Source: Limonium bicolor | Lineage: Eukaryota > Streptophyta > Magnoliopsida > Caryophyllales > Plumbaginaceae | DNA: 64,000 nt | NCBI GenBank assembly: GCA_023374045.1 | Contig: CM041778.1 | Location: forward strand, 400,828,438-400,892,437 | Direction of reading: 5' to 3' | Shown here: piece after piece, positions 1 through 11,400 of the stretch | How positions within the stretch are numbered: position 1 is the first letter of the stretch | Layout of the letters: each line of letters begins with the position of its first letter | Position numbers and translations under genes: made by a program | The notes under the pieces: generated by a model | What the model was told of the DNA's origin: nothing | What the model saw: only the letters and a program-made list of their open reading frames with translations | The model's database searches: none

Positions 1-1128
1 CTATTTTTATTTCCTGTTTTTGGTTTTCGTTCTTCTTTGGTTTTGTTTTTGCTAACCCTTAACTCCAGTTGTAGTTTGGTTGCTTCTAGTGTTTTTATGC
101 AGGTGCACCTTCCAGTCCACACCGCAACTAAGCTACGCTACTTGAGGCTGAAGCTCCAGTGTGGGGGAGTTCTACAAACTGATAGCAATAGCAATCTCAG
201 GGGAGTACTAGTTTCTTTTAGTTTTCGTTCTCTCTTCTCTAATTTTGAATCTGCAAATCTGGGGATAGCTGCTGTGGTATAATGGTGTTTATGTCCCTTG
301 TGTTTCCTCTTTTGTCTGCTTCCTGAAAAGGTCTTCTGAAACCTTCCCCGGTTTGTTTGGTGAACAATGAGGACATTGTTCAAGTTAAGTGTGGGGGAGT
401 GACCTTTTCGGTGAATTGCGTGCTTAAATGTTAGATCTCTCTGCGTATCTTGTGATTGTCCAAAATAAAAAAAAAACTTGGACCCTTGTGTTGTGAGTTG
501 TTCTCATTAAGAACAAATACTATTATGAGTTGTGGGATAAATGCTTAAATTTCTCTTTTTGATTGCTTTTGAGGAGCATTTTACATGCGGTGTGGCCAAG
601 TGATCTTATATGGTTGGGTTTTTATTGCTTTGGGGTTCCTTCTGTCTTCTTTCTTAGGGATTGCTAAGGGGTGCTTCTTCGTGAAAATCCTTTAAGGGAC
701 TTGTGAGACGCCATTGGTAACCAACAATGAGAGTTGAGTGTTCTTAAATGCAAAGGCTTGATGCCAAAATGTTATCCTCTCATCTCTTATGCAAAAGTGA
801 AACAAATGCATAAATCTATTTTTCCTTTTGTTTTCTTCTCAATGCCCATTCTTGAGAGAAGTTGGCCATGGTAAAAGCTCTCCAAGTTACCTAATCTTTA
901 GAACTTTGAAGCACTCCGGATCATACCCCGAAACTCTAGTTTTTGTTTTTCCCCTAAGTACACCCATGCCACCAAAAGAGATGGTTCACACTCCTCAAAG
1001 GTTTTAATCACTTTTTGCTTCTTCTTTTATCCTATAATTCATGTTAGTATTTGTTAGTCTTGAGCATTCCTTACTTGCTTGGGGCTTGGTTTTGCTTGAG
1101 GACAAGCAAAAAGGTAAGTGTGGGGGTG
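1..1128 (+). mobile_element. 3' non-coding internal end of an Athila/Tat-like Ty3/gypsy element
   Basis: No credible gene is present; the short open frames have no family resemblance. The stretch has the G-run motif GTGTGGGGGAG near 160 and 390 and a third version just before the LTR at 1129. Repeated purine/G-run motifs of this kind are typical of the long 3' untranslated region of Athila/Tat lineage elements. The element's coding part and 5' LTR lie to the left of the window, so the lineage is inferred from the 3' end only. Confidence 0.6.
1115..1128 (+). other. Polypurine tract of the left Athila/Tat-like element
   Basis: The purine-rich AAGTGTGGGGGTG directly abuts the TGATGAG start of the LTR. 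This is the expected place for the plus-strand DNA primer of an LTR retrotransposon. Confidence 0.65.
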
Positions 1129-2446
1129 TGATGAGTGTCTAAATGAGCATGTTTTAGAGGAGTATTTCATATGTTTAATCAACACTTTTCATGCTCATTT
1201 CTCCACTCTGGCGTGTTTTCCTCTAGTTTTATGTTTCATTGGTGTCTTACACATTTATTGTTTAAACAGGAGGGATAACATAGATAGGAGTAAAGTAGAT
1301 GAAGAGAGGAACGCGTGGGCGCAAACGGATCCAAAATCGGAGCTGAAACGAAGAAGATAAAGCATTTTCTTTACTTCTGGTCCGGACCTCCCCTGTGGAC
1401 CGCCCCTGTGGGGCGGTCCAGTCAATTTTAGAACACGGAAAATCGCCTCTGGTGTGGACCGCCCCACAGGGGCGGTCCGACGCGTATTTTTGCCCAGAAT
1501 TGAGTTTTAAAACGGGAATTTTGGGGACACTTCTCCCCATTCTTCAACCACGACTCCACCAGTCGAAAACACAGAGAAAGAAGGTGAAAAAGAAGGGAAA
1601 GAAGAGGAGAAAGAAGAAGAGAAAGAAGAGAAGAAAGAGCTCACCTTCTCCAAAGCTTCCAAGCTCCATTAATGGCTTCTTCTTCTCCCTTTTATGCTTT
1701 TCTTTTCTCTATGGCTGAGTAGAATCATTTGTAGCTAGGGATTGGGGATTTTGTCCTAAAATCCCTAAACTCCATTGTTGAATCTTGAACTTGTGTTTGT
1801 GCTTTATTTTAGTCTTTGAGCTTAATGAAGATGATTATTGAGTGTTTATGACTTCTAAACTCGTTGCTCATGATTTGGGGATTTGTTAAGGGTTTTGCTC
1901 AATCTGTCTTCTATTTTGTTAAATTGGTTGGTTTGGTCTACCGATTAGTTGAGCATTATTGTGGGATTCTATCAAAATGATATTCTGAGATAGAAACCTA
2001 AACCGTTGGGGACTAAATCAATGTTAGCCGATTTTCACTGATTTTGAGATGAGGTTCTCATTGCAACTTAGGGTAGATTTGTGCTTAATGCTTCTGATGA
2101 ATTGGGGATTTGAACGAGCATTCAGTCCCCGTTAAATTGGTTAGGATTAATAGACCGGGATTTGGTTATTAATTAAATTCCTGTTGTTTAGCTATGAGTT
2201 CGAGGTTCAGCCATTGGTAGAAAGGGGATGACGGGTGCGAATATCCTATCCCGAGCTACACCTATCCTAGATTAGATAGTTTAGTGTTTATTGCTTTCCT
2301 TTATTTCTCCAATTACAACCCAAAAACCCAAAACCCCTAATTTACAATTATGCACTTTTGTATATATATCCTCTTGCACATTTACTAAGCTTATAATTAG
2401 CTAGACAGTTACGAAGTCCCTGTGGATACGACCTTGTTGTACTACA
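1129..2446 (+). repeat. 3' LTR of an Athila/Tat-like Ty3/gypsy element
   Basis: It starts TGATGAGTGTC immediately after a polypurine tract and ends near TTGTACTACA. The end follows the AAGTCCCTGTGGATACGACC signature that characterises the LTR 3' end of many plant Tat/Athila elements. Length is about 1318 bp. U3 carries an approximately 80-bp module (1289-1369) shared with the foldback element at 15.3-20.6 kb, followed by two GC-rich hairpins. The right edge falls inside a Copia gag reading frame (minus strand), so this element inserted into an older Copia element. The 5' LTR and left target duplication are outside the window. Confidence 0.75.
1396..1478. repeat. Pair of GC-rich perfect hairpins in LTR U3
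   Basis: The first hairpin (1396-1420) has 11-bp arms, TGGACCGCCCC and its complement, around a TGT loop. The second (1456-1478) has 10-bp arms of the same sequence around an ACA loop. The two units are therefore also reverse complements of each other across about 37 bp of spacer, so either two small stem-loops or one larger stem could form. Confidence 0.85.
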
Positions 2447-2670
2447 ATGATTGGGTCACTGCCCATAGTTAGCAAGATAGTTTCAACATTATTTTGCCCA
2501 ACAGCTGTGTAGGCCACCAAGCTATTCGTCCCTTTCAGACATTGATAGTCATGAGGCTCATCTACATCATCAAGCTCATCCCACAAACTCTTGATTCTTG
2601 TGTAATAGTTGTTAATCAAGTTTGTGCCTTGACTGGACCAAACAATGCCGTGCTTCAGTTCTAGCAAACA
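2447..2670 (-). pseudogene. Copia gag fragment (C-terminal part), interrupted
   Basis: The minus-strand translation contains SQGTN and then YYTRIKSLWDELD, the hallmark of the plant Copia gag-polyprotein middle region (UBN2/Retrotran_gag-like family). It continues to ILLTMGSDPI, which corresponds to the region just before the CCHC zinc knuckle in intact gags. It is cut on the left by the LTR at 1129-2446 and on the right by the block starting at 2671. The N-terminal partner lies at 5388-5857 in the same reading phase. Not functional. Confidence 0.78.
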
Positions 2671-2671
2671 A

Positions 2672-3264
2672 TGTTAGAAATATTGCGGGGGGAGAATAGG
2701 CCCAACGGAGTGAATTATATAAAATACCCATATAGACTAGTAAGGCCCAATAACCCATGAGGTTCCATCCTAAAACCAATTGGCATTAGGTGGAGTAGCC
2801 CATAAGCTATATGAACTACTTACTAGCTTTATAATTTTTCAATGTAGGACTCACACTTGTTCTCCAACATCCCCATCAAGTGTGAGTCTTTCACACCCTG
2901 CTTGGACCCATTTGGTACTGGCCCGGTCTCTGCTCCGTGACACAGTCCAATTCTACGGTACTGGCCCGGTCCCTTCTCTTGGTTTATCGTGACACAGTCC
3001 GTTTTTTTACTCGGGTATCCATTAGACAGTGGTGCATTGCCCAAGGTTGAACCTGGGCTCTGATACCATGTTAGAAATATTGCGGGAGGAGAATAGGCTC
3101 AACGGAGGGAATTATATAAAATACCCATATAGACTAGTAAGGCCTAATAACCCATGAGGTTCCATCCTAAAACCAATTGGCATTAGGTGGAGTAGCCCAT
3201 AAGCTATATGAACTACTTACTAGCTTTATAATTTTTCAATGTGGGACTCACACTTGTTCTCCAA
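2672..3264 (-). mobile_element. TRIM (terminal-repeat retrotransposon in miniature)
   Basis: Two direct repeats of about 198 bp (2672-2869 and 3069-3264) flank an internal region of only 199 bp. On the minus strand the LTRs begin TGTTGGAGAACAAG and end CAATATTTCTAACA. The internal region starts with TGGTATCAGAGC, exact to the initiator-methionine tRNA primer site (plus strand 3057-3068). It ends in the purine-rich GATGGGGA next to the 3' LTR. There is no coding capacity, so it would depend on enzymes from another element. The right LTR lacks its last two or so bases (CA). The internal region has a short duplication containing TACTGGCCCGGTC. Confidence 0.82.
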
Positions 3265-3674
3265 GAGAAAGAAAAATAAATTATATACATAAAGAAGAAA
3301 AAAAATACATAACAATAAAATAAATAAAAACAACAATACTGAAAAGGTAAATAAAATTAAAATAAACAAATTCCTATAAATTAAAATCAAAGAAATAGAA
3401 ATAACAAAAATAAACAAATAAAAGAAAAACTATAATAAAACAAAATCAAAATAAAAAGAACAGAAAGAAATAAAAAAACTAAACAAAACTAAACAGAAAA
3501 TCAAACTAATCTAAAAATAAATTAAACGAACAAAACAAAATCAAAATAAAATAAGAGGAAAAAAATACGAACCAAATAAACTAAAAATAATTACACAAAA
3601 CAAAACAAAAATAAACTGTTTAAACAAAATAAATAAAAGAAAATAGAATTAAGACTAAACTAAATAACCATGCC
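3265..3674 (-). other. A-rich leader of a reversed Athila-like element
   Basis: The plus strand is extremely A-rich (poly-purine/AAAC runs), with no gene. Its position just inside the primer-binding site at 3675-3692 makes it the 5' untranslated leader of the reversed element. The rest of that element is missing. Confidence 0.45.
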
Positions 3675-3692
3675 TCCCCGGCAACGGCGCCA
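3675..3692 (-). other. Primer-binding site, TGGCGCCGTTGCCGGGGA
   Basis: Read on the minus strand this is TGGCGCCGTTGCCGGGGA, the primer-binding sequence found next to the 5' LTR of many plant Athila/Tat elements (tRNA-Asp type). It fixes the orientation of this fragment as minus and places the LTR to its right in plus coordinates. Confidence 0.82.
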
Positions 3693-5387
3693 AAAACTCG
3701 TACGGTATGAAACGTATTGTCAGCAAGTGTACTGGTCTGTCGTAGCAAGTTTTCCTAGGTAGTATTCCCTAGGTTATCGAACCAAAGGAGGCTGTGTCTA
3801 GTTTAATCTCTACCCTAATCTAACTAATAAACTAAATGAAAAATAACAATAATAAATTTGGGGTTTGATTGCAAAAATTAAATAAACAAATTAATTAAAA
3901 CAAAAACAATTAAAAGTGATTGTCTAACAAATCTAAAGGGTGAATCCTGGTTTACTACTTCTCCCTAGTTTATCAATTCCATTCCTGAGTGTTTTCTAAA
4001 CCCTAGATTGCAACCTCAAATCTAAATTAATCTAAAACCGGGCTCCCGCAAAATAGATTCTTACTAGCAATTCCCAAATCCTAACTCTCGTTACGAATTT
4101 AGAAATTAACTAGTAGCATTAATGATTCATCTGATTTCTAGTCAGCTAATCCCAAGGAATTGTCATCTGTAGTTTCACTGGTAATATTCCTAATGTCTAA
4201 TGAACGCCGCAGTTCTCACTTGTAAGTAATTCATACCAAATAAACTCAAGCAATAATTAATCATAAGAGAATTCAATAATAAACAAGGAATAAAACTACA
4301 ATCTGTATAGAATATATATTAAACAACTCAGGAAGCAAAATAATAAACTAGTAATCCATAGCAAACCAGAATTCTAACAGACTACTCCGACATCGGAGAC
4401 AAAGAAATAATAACAATAATTAAGAGATTAGAAAACATCATCTAATTGTAGGACAATGATGAATTTGGTCTTTGTCTTCTGCTCCGGTCTGTCAGAACTG
4501 ACTGTTTTCCCCTGTTCTCTGTCTCGAACTCTCTGACTTGTTTCGAACTGTGCGGCTAGCCTAGGTCCAGGGTTTTGTGTCGTGTTCTGTTTTTTTTTTA
4601 ATTTCTTTCAATCCGTCTCTGATATATATCTGTATCATGTCGTATGATCCTCCGGCTTTATTCCCACGATGATAGATAGTATGTATATCTATGTCTAATA
4701 TTGCCATCTCATCCAGGTCTGCGCCTCTGATTTGTTAAAAGTCTGCATGTCGCTCAATATCAAATGGTTCAGCCCACGTGAGTCCAAAAGTGCCGCACCT
4801 GCAGCCCAACATGTCTGCGCCTCTGGTCATGTATGTGATTACCGCATCCCCAGGTCAAAGTCCAAAATGTCTGCGCCTCCAATCTATCAAGAATCGTCAA
4901 CAAGCCAATCAGCCCACTTGCTCGCATGTATATACGCTCATGTGCACCTGTGCTTAAGCCCATGGACATGCATGCACGATCCAGTCATCAAATGAAGACT
5001 GTGGCCCTCAATTGTTTGTCATCCCACAACAAATCTTCTTTTTCTTATTTTGTCGGTCGTCTTCAGCCTGCAGCCCAAGATGACTCGCGAATTCCAATTC
5101 CTTGTCGGCGTACATAGCATGGCCCAGCGAGAATTGGTCCTTTGTCGATTGAAGTTGCAGCCCAGGGATGAGAAGTCTGCCCAGCGTGATTAGTTAGCCC
5201 ACCTACAAGGCACTGCCAATTTGATGGTGAAGCTTTTGATATATATCTTAGATATTTTCTTCAGTGTTTTAACCTATTTTAGCATAAAACCACATGTGAG
5301 ATATAATCTAAACATTTAACATAATTAAGCATATAAGTAAGGAATTTATCATATAAATCAATACAATATTAATCACATTAAGCATAG
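3693..5387 (-). repeat. 5' LTR of a reversed Athila-like Ty3/gypsy element
   Basis: The sequence lies next to the primer site and holds no supported gene. The portion closest to the primer site has the AAGTGTACTGGTCTGTCG and TTCCCTAGG motifs usual for the LTR 3' end of this lineage. The outer edge coincides with a break in a Copia gag frame at 5388. The 3' LTR is missing; the other side of the block is occupied by the TRIM. The exact TG terminus is unclear. Confidence 0.58.
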
Positions 5388-5857
5388 AAACATAGATAAA
5401 TTCGGCACTTAGGTCTTCCAAAATGCTCCCGAAGCTGATCCCAAATCTGCTTAGTGGTGCGATGGAAAACTAGAGTAGAAGAAATGTGTTTGCTTATGGT
5501 GTTCAGAATCCACACCATTACCATCGTGCACCTATCCCAGGCGTCTCTTTCAAATGAAAAATATGTAGGCCGCAACAAGCTTCCATCCACAAATCCAAAC
5601 TTATTCTTGGCGCACAGAGCAAGTGTGACCGATCTCCTCCACAAGCTGTAATTTCCGCCATTCAAGTGTGTTGTGGTAAGCACCATGTCAAGACCATCAG
5701 ATGAATGAAGGTGGTTAGGATCTGAATACTCCATGCCGACATTCAGAACCCGCTGCTTCACCACCGCAACTGTCTTTCGAATAACACGTTGGCCTTTTTT
5801 CGGAGACTCCAATATGGAAGATTCTTCCTCCTGCTTTGATATTATAGAGAAAAACAA
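5388..5857 (-). pseudogene. Copia gag fragment (N-terminal part), interrupted
   Basis: The minus-strand translation includes LNGGNYSLWRRSVTLAL, then KFGFVDGSL, then WDRCTMVMVWILNTIS and IWDQLREHFG. This is the ordered signature of the N-terminal half of plant Copia gag. The upstream reading includes an unlikely N-terminal extension; the recognisable gag begins near the LTTTHL region. It breaks off at 5388, and the partner at 2447-2670 resumes in the same phase. A 5-bp direct repeat AAACA borders the break (2666-2670 and 5388-5392). No downstream integrase, reverse transcriptase or RNase H survives. Confidence 0.8.
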
Positions 5858-5950
5858 GAAGAGAAAAAGAATGTCTTAAGAAGAAGAACAGGATAATGTC
5901 TCCAATTCTAAAAAGCAAAAAAAGTCAAAATTGGACTTTACATACCATAT

Positions 5951-6082
5951 TGCAATTTCATTACCGAATAAGATTGAATAGTGAACATATATTGTATCTG
6001 GTTACAATATATATAGGTTATGACAGAGTATATATAGCTATATGACTAATATACCTTATACTAGTATCCTTATATCCTAACA
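5951..6082 (-). repeat. Probable short Copia 5' LTR
   Basis: On the minus strand it starts TGTTAGGATATAAGG and ends ATTGCA. It is followed by ATATGGTATG, whose TGGTAT is the start of the methionine-tRNA primer site common in Copia elements (degenerate afterwards). It sits directly 5' of the gag fragment. The second LTR is not in the window, so the boundary is provisional. Confidence 0.55.
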
Positions 6083-6468
6083 GAACTCGGACATTCCAAC
6101 ATATATATCCCACAAGCCGGAATCTACTAATTTCAAGATCATCATGTAAAAATGTTTAAAAATGTCATCTTCACTTCTGAATGCACATACAAATAAAGTT
6201 ATTGGTGGATGAGTCATCCATCTACAAGCTTGTAACAATCCTACATTATAAAAGATGTTGAGAAAAGGTATGACGATTTAGTGTGATGGTGCGATTTATA
6301 TGGTAAGAATTGGTCAATTTCCCTTTTACATACCACTCGGGATCCCAGGCTCAATAATGACCTGGGTTGGCTAGCAAAGCTTGACCAAGACTAATAACTC
6401 ATATAAGTAGGCTATACGATGAGAATGCCGATCTTTGTAGGATGGGAGAATATGAGACTTCTAACGCT
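6083..6468. other. Intergenic, nothing recognised
   Basis: No open frame with a family signature and no repeat structure that I can see. Confidence 0.5.
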
Positions 6469-6471
6469 TAA

Positions 6472-7824
6472 GGCAATGTTTGGATAGCGGGGAAAGAGAA
6501 TGGGAATTGGAAAGGGGTACCAAAGGAATGGGAAAGGGAATGTGCATATACCAGTCTAGTTTGGTTATGTAAGGGAATGGACTTGAGCTGGGAATAAGAA
6601 TGGTATATATATTTGTTTGCATTTAGAGGGGCATAATAATAGAGATATGTCTTTATCATTTGTTTAGAAATAAGGCCTAAATTATATAATAATAATAATA
6701 AAATATTATGGTTATCAGATTTATTTTATTACTTTTTTAATAATAATATAATTTAATATATAAATCTATTATTTATGATAATATTTTAATAACAACTATC
6801 TAAATAAAACCTTAATAGTAATGGTAGGAATAATTACCTTCGCACTAGCATTGTAAAATATTATTGATACAAATATGATCTAAGAAAAAAATTGTAGTTT
6901 GATTTTAAATAAACTAATGTACAAGATTGATTAGTTTATCAACAGACATTTTAATGATTGTTGAAAGTCATTTCATTTAAATTAAAAGTCTTTAAGTTTT
7001 TAAACTTTGTAAAAAGATATACCATATAATATAGTTGTCAATCTTAAAGATATTTAAGAATTCCCGTCTAAATTTTTTAGGCAAAAATATTAAATTAGAC
7101 ATTATTAATTAAAAATAATATAACTAATAATAATAATAAAAAAAATAATAAAAAAAATAATAATTTTATCTCATTCGAGAAATATTGTAACATGACTAGT
7201 GCCATTACTTTGTTACGAGAGAAATAAGAAAAAGTAAGTATAGTTTATTAGGATAACAAAAAGTAAAGTAAACTTAGTATAATAATTAAAAAATAGTAAT
7301 GGGAAAAATTAAAAAGATGAATTCAAAATGTGCAAAAAAATAATTAAATACAATCCTCGAGTGTAAAACGAATTATATATTGAATACGTATTATAAACTT
7401 GTTATTTATTTATTTAGTGATATCCGTATGAAACATTATTAAAATGATAATAAGAGTGATTTGAATGCATTAATAATGAGCAAACTACATAATAAAAAAT
7501 AGATAGCATTGCATAGCAAGGGAAAAACTGTGAATTTAAAATATTTATGTGGTATACTATGAATTATATTTATTAACAAATAAGAGTATTTTGATCTTAA
7601 AAAGTTATGAATTAATAATCTGTAGTATCTGATTAATTAAAATTATTTTTTGTAGTAGCTAGAAAACTTTTAAAAGTTATGATCTTTTATGAATTAACAA
7701 ACTTTTTAATGATATCCGGTTAATTTTCCCTTTTCTTTTTTAATTCATTTTCCGTTGGGGGACGGGACACAATTGCTCAAATCGATTTCTTTCCCCTAGG
7801 TTTCGGTATGATCCAAACGGTGCC
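6472..7824. mobile_element. PIF/Harbinger-like non-autonomous DNA transposon
   Basis: Terminal inverted repeats GGCAATGTTTGGAT and GGCACCGTTTGGAT (12 of 14 identical) bound 1353 bp. A 3-bp TAA duplication lies on both sides (6469-6471 and 7825-7827). TWA target duplication with GGC..GTTTGGAT ends fits PIF/Harbinger (Tourist-like) elements. The interior is very AT-rich with no transposase frame, so it would need a transposase in trans. It lies about 0.5-0.7 kb beyond the 3' end of the homeobox gene. Confidence 0.75.
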
Positions 7825-7827
7825 TAA

Positions 7828-8485
7828 ATGATGTGGAGAGTGGGTATGGTTTATTAGTGTGACAGTGCGAGTAACTGATCAGATACCCTTTTGAGCTAAG
7901 TGATAGCATACTGATGTGTAAAGGACTGGTTTTGATCATATGCAGAAATGAACCCATAATTAACTGTAAAAAACCAGACTTCCCTACAAAGCATCTTCAG
8001 TTCAAGCCCAGATCTGTCTAATTTCCAGCATGCCTTACACAGTGAGTATTCTCTTCTCTTCCCTATATAGGCTAGGGACTAACTAACTGGATAGAAACCA
8101 TACCCCCTTAACTACTATGACTCGTCATAAACAAATTATCCAACTTGAGCAGAAGTCACGATAGAGCTCTTCTTCTAGGTTTCAAACAAGATCAAAAGAA
8201 CAGCTACAATAGTCGATTACACAGCAGACACAAAGCATCTATCTCGAGCAACCAACATAGTTTTGCTCCAACATAGCAAACAAGCAGTACTTAAAAAACA
8301 TCACGCTAGTAGCAAAAGTAGTAGGCTATTTAGAGGTGTCTTACAACAAGCAGTACTTATGAAACATCACGCTAGTAGCAAAAGTAGTAGGCTATTTAGA
8401 GGTGTCTTACAGTACATAGACTAAAATAATAGCGACATTACACTGCTCTCCGCAGAGCGAAAGTGGTAATACTGGTTCCCAGAGA
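7828..8485 (-). other. 3' UTR and downstream flank of the HD-ZIP III gene
   Basis: This follows the TAG stop of the minus-strand gene at 8486-8488. No other gene is visible. Part of it must be 3' UTR; the polyadenylation point cannot be fixed from sequence alone. It contains the 66-bp tandem duplication at 8279-8410. Confidence 0.5.
8279..8410. repeat. 66-bp tandem duplication in the probable 3' UTR
   Basis: Two adjacent 66-bp copies (8279-8344 and 8345-8410) each begin AACAAGCAGTACTTA and end GGTGTCTTAC. They differ at only a couple of positions near AAAAAACATC/ATGAAACATC. Near-identity points to a recent slippage or unequal-crossing event. Confidence 0.9.
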
Positions 8486-11400
8486 CTAGACAAAGGACCA
8501 ATTCACAAACATGAAACAGATGCAGTGAGCCTCTTCATCCTCATTCAGTACCTTCCAAGCGACCGCTCTTTCATAGGAGATGGGCCGTCCCATGCTTGAC
8601 AGGCAGATTCCACCTTGCAGGCAGGAAAATCCCTGCAAACAAAAGCGTGGTAAATGATCATTAGCAAAAACAGAGTTGAGGGTATATAGGAAATGCAGAA
8701 GAGAGAAGGAAAGAGACCTGTTGCATTATAGTTGGAAACTCTAAGCAGAGAGTTTTACGGCCCGTGTCATCTAGAATCTTCTCCAGGGTAATGTCCTGGA
8801 GTGCAACCAAGGTAGTCTCCAGCATGTCCAGACCAGCCTGGTTTGCAAAAGTGAACACTGGCAGTGCCTGTTCACAATAAAACACAACACAAATTACTAC
8901 CATGCTGCTGAAATAAGAATGACTGAAGATTTTGAAAATAACAAAGCGGAATATATGGACAACTCAAATAATATTCAGCATATCCACCTTCAAAGAGCAG
9001 CACAAGATTGCATCAGAGTGATGCCATAAAGCCTTCAGATTAAAATCACTGCCTTCACCACTAGGCTTCAGAAGCTCCACCCCTAAAAAGCATCTGCAAA
9101 ATATATGAAAACACCATTCATTCCCATTAGCTAGCTAGACAATTAAAAAGTTCATGCCAAATCTACTACCCTCCAAGATATTTGGATTATTAACCCTGTG
9201 TGTCTGACCCACCTGTAACTTTGGCAAATCCAACGAGCAAGAGTCTGAGCATCAGGGGAACCGCATGGAGAGCGAAGCCCACCACCGATGGAGTTCATAT
9301 TTGAGGGAGATAGAGCCAAGGCAACCCTTTGCACAGAACCTATAATGCTGCGAATGTACTGTCGAGCCATGGCAGCTACACTCTCCTGCATGTGGCTTTC
9401 AAATGCAAACTGAAAGGCAATAGTCATCACAGACCTCATGCTCTCGCTAGCAGCTTTCTCACTGGTTGATTTATGGCCGCCCATCGGTCCCACATCAAGT
9501 GCAGAGGTCAGATCAAGTGTGCGATTAGGACTCGAGGCTTCCTTCTTTTTGATGTTCCGTATATAAAAAGATGAAAAGCATTATTAGATTGATTTCATGT
9601 TTCTGCGATTCATGAACATCACAATGTGAAAGACAAAAAAAAAAAGCGAAAGAAATGACTGTTACTACCTTCACAGAATCGAGAGGGATGATACGAAAAC
9701 CAGATGGAAGAAGAGGAGCGTCATCAGCAAAGGATGAGTCTATGGGGGCAAATATGAGTTCCGCAGAGGTGCCAACAGCATTCTCATCCAGTCCACAGCA
9801 AAGCTAGTAAAGCCCAACAGCGGTCATGAATCAGCACAGAAAAACATTACGAGCTAAATTCTGAGACAAGAACGTAACATAAAAGCATCTAGGACGGAAC
9901 AGAGACGCACTAACCTGCAAAAGAAATATGTCTCTAGGTAGCATGGCATCTTCAGGGCATTGAACAATACCTTCAAGCTTAATCACCTCAAGTATCTACT
10001 AGCACAAACGATAAAGTAAACAACGGGTCAGAGAAGAAGAATCAAACAACAACTTGTTTCTAGTGAAGCTAATATATTTCACTTTGTATTGAATGTCTTA
10101 AAATGTAGTTGTAGTAAGATGACTACAGAAGATGTTGCTTCACCTCCTCATGCTCGATGGTGTGTGCCAGTGGAAGTATAACTTGATTCCCAAAACTGCC
10201 AACTCGAGAACCGGGCAAACTACATGGACTAACTTTGACAGCAGCAGCAGAGTACGCGTCAATATTGTTGTCTGCCCACTCGGACCTATGTTCTCTTAAG
10301 AATCTCAACAACACAGGTGGGGGCACATTCTGCAGATTGTAAGATATTTCAGAACGGAGGGAAAGCACACACAAACAAGAATAATAATGCTGAGTCGATA
10401 AACCTTGTAGGAAGAGAAGAAGCAAGAGAGATGAAGATAAATTCTATAGATGGAACGTTGGCAAGATCTTCATTTTCTATGAAATATTTTCAGAAGCAGA
10501 ATCTAAACTCCTAAATTCATCCAGCCATCTAGTTATCCTACAGTCCACAACAGACATGTTTTTACAGAGGTAGAGGTTAGTCAGCAGCACCCTTCTAAGT
10601 GGCGCTTTATTGATCAACCCCCAATACTTCACAACCATGACATCACACAATAATTCACTGCAGACTACTCCGACCAAGTAATCTCAAACCTCACCAAGGC
10701 AATCAACAGAAGAACTTACGAACAACCATTGCGTAAGTTCTGTTTGTTTTAGCAAATACAGGAAAACAGAGAAAATAAATGAAAAAATACCAACCTGTAG
10801 AAGCATCGACGCCTTGGCACACATGATAGCATTGCTCACAGTAGGAAATCCATTAGCATAGGATAGATTCAAAGCCAGCAACTTATCTGGAGCTGAATTC
10901 ACGAGGATTGAAACATCATCCATTCCATCATTTCCGAGCAAAGACCATCCTTCATCACTTAGCCCGTTAAGTGCCTCGTTGAAACCCCTGGTTCGACAAA
11001 TAAACCCCCAATGTATGAGCTCAGTATCAAAAAACTATAGAGGTCAGAGATAATTAACTACAATGTACACATCACTTACCTACTCAACCTCTGGCTTAGT
11101 GACCTTAGGGCAGCAGGGCGTCTTCCCCAGTTTGCCACACCAGGCTGAGAAATTTCCTGTGCAATCTGCCTTAAATGACGCAAAGCCTACAAATCAAAGT
11201 ATCAGCACAAAGGAAGCAGAACTACTAACATAGAAATGGCTGCGGAAAACAGGATTTTTAATGCTGCAATCAATATGAACAATTTCAACTCCTGATTATC
11301 AGAAACTGAAGAGGTAATGGAGTAATACCGCCATTGTAGCTTTCTGAGCGAGCACGGTAGATGACTCATATAATGGACGTAATACTTCAGGGACACCCCA

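Noticed and set aside
2401..2446. Copia gag continuing to 2401
   Set aside because: The minus-strand frame stays open there, but the sequence is the end of the gypsy LTR (GTCCCTGTGGATACGACC), so the gag part stops at about 2447.
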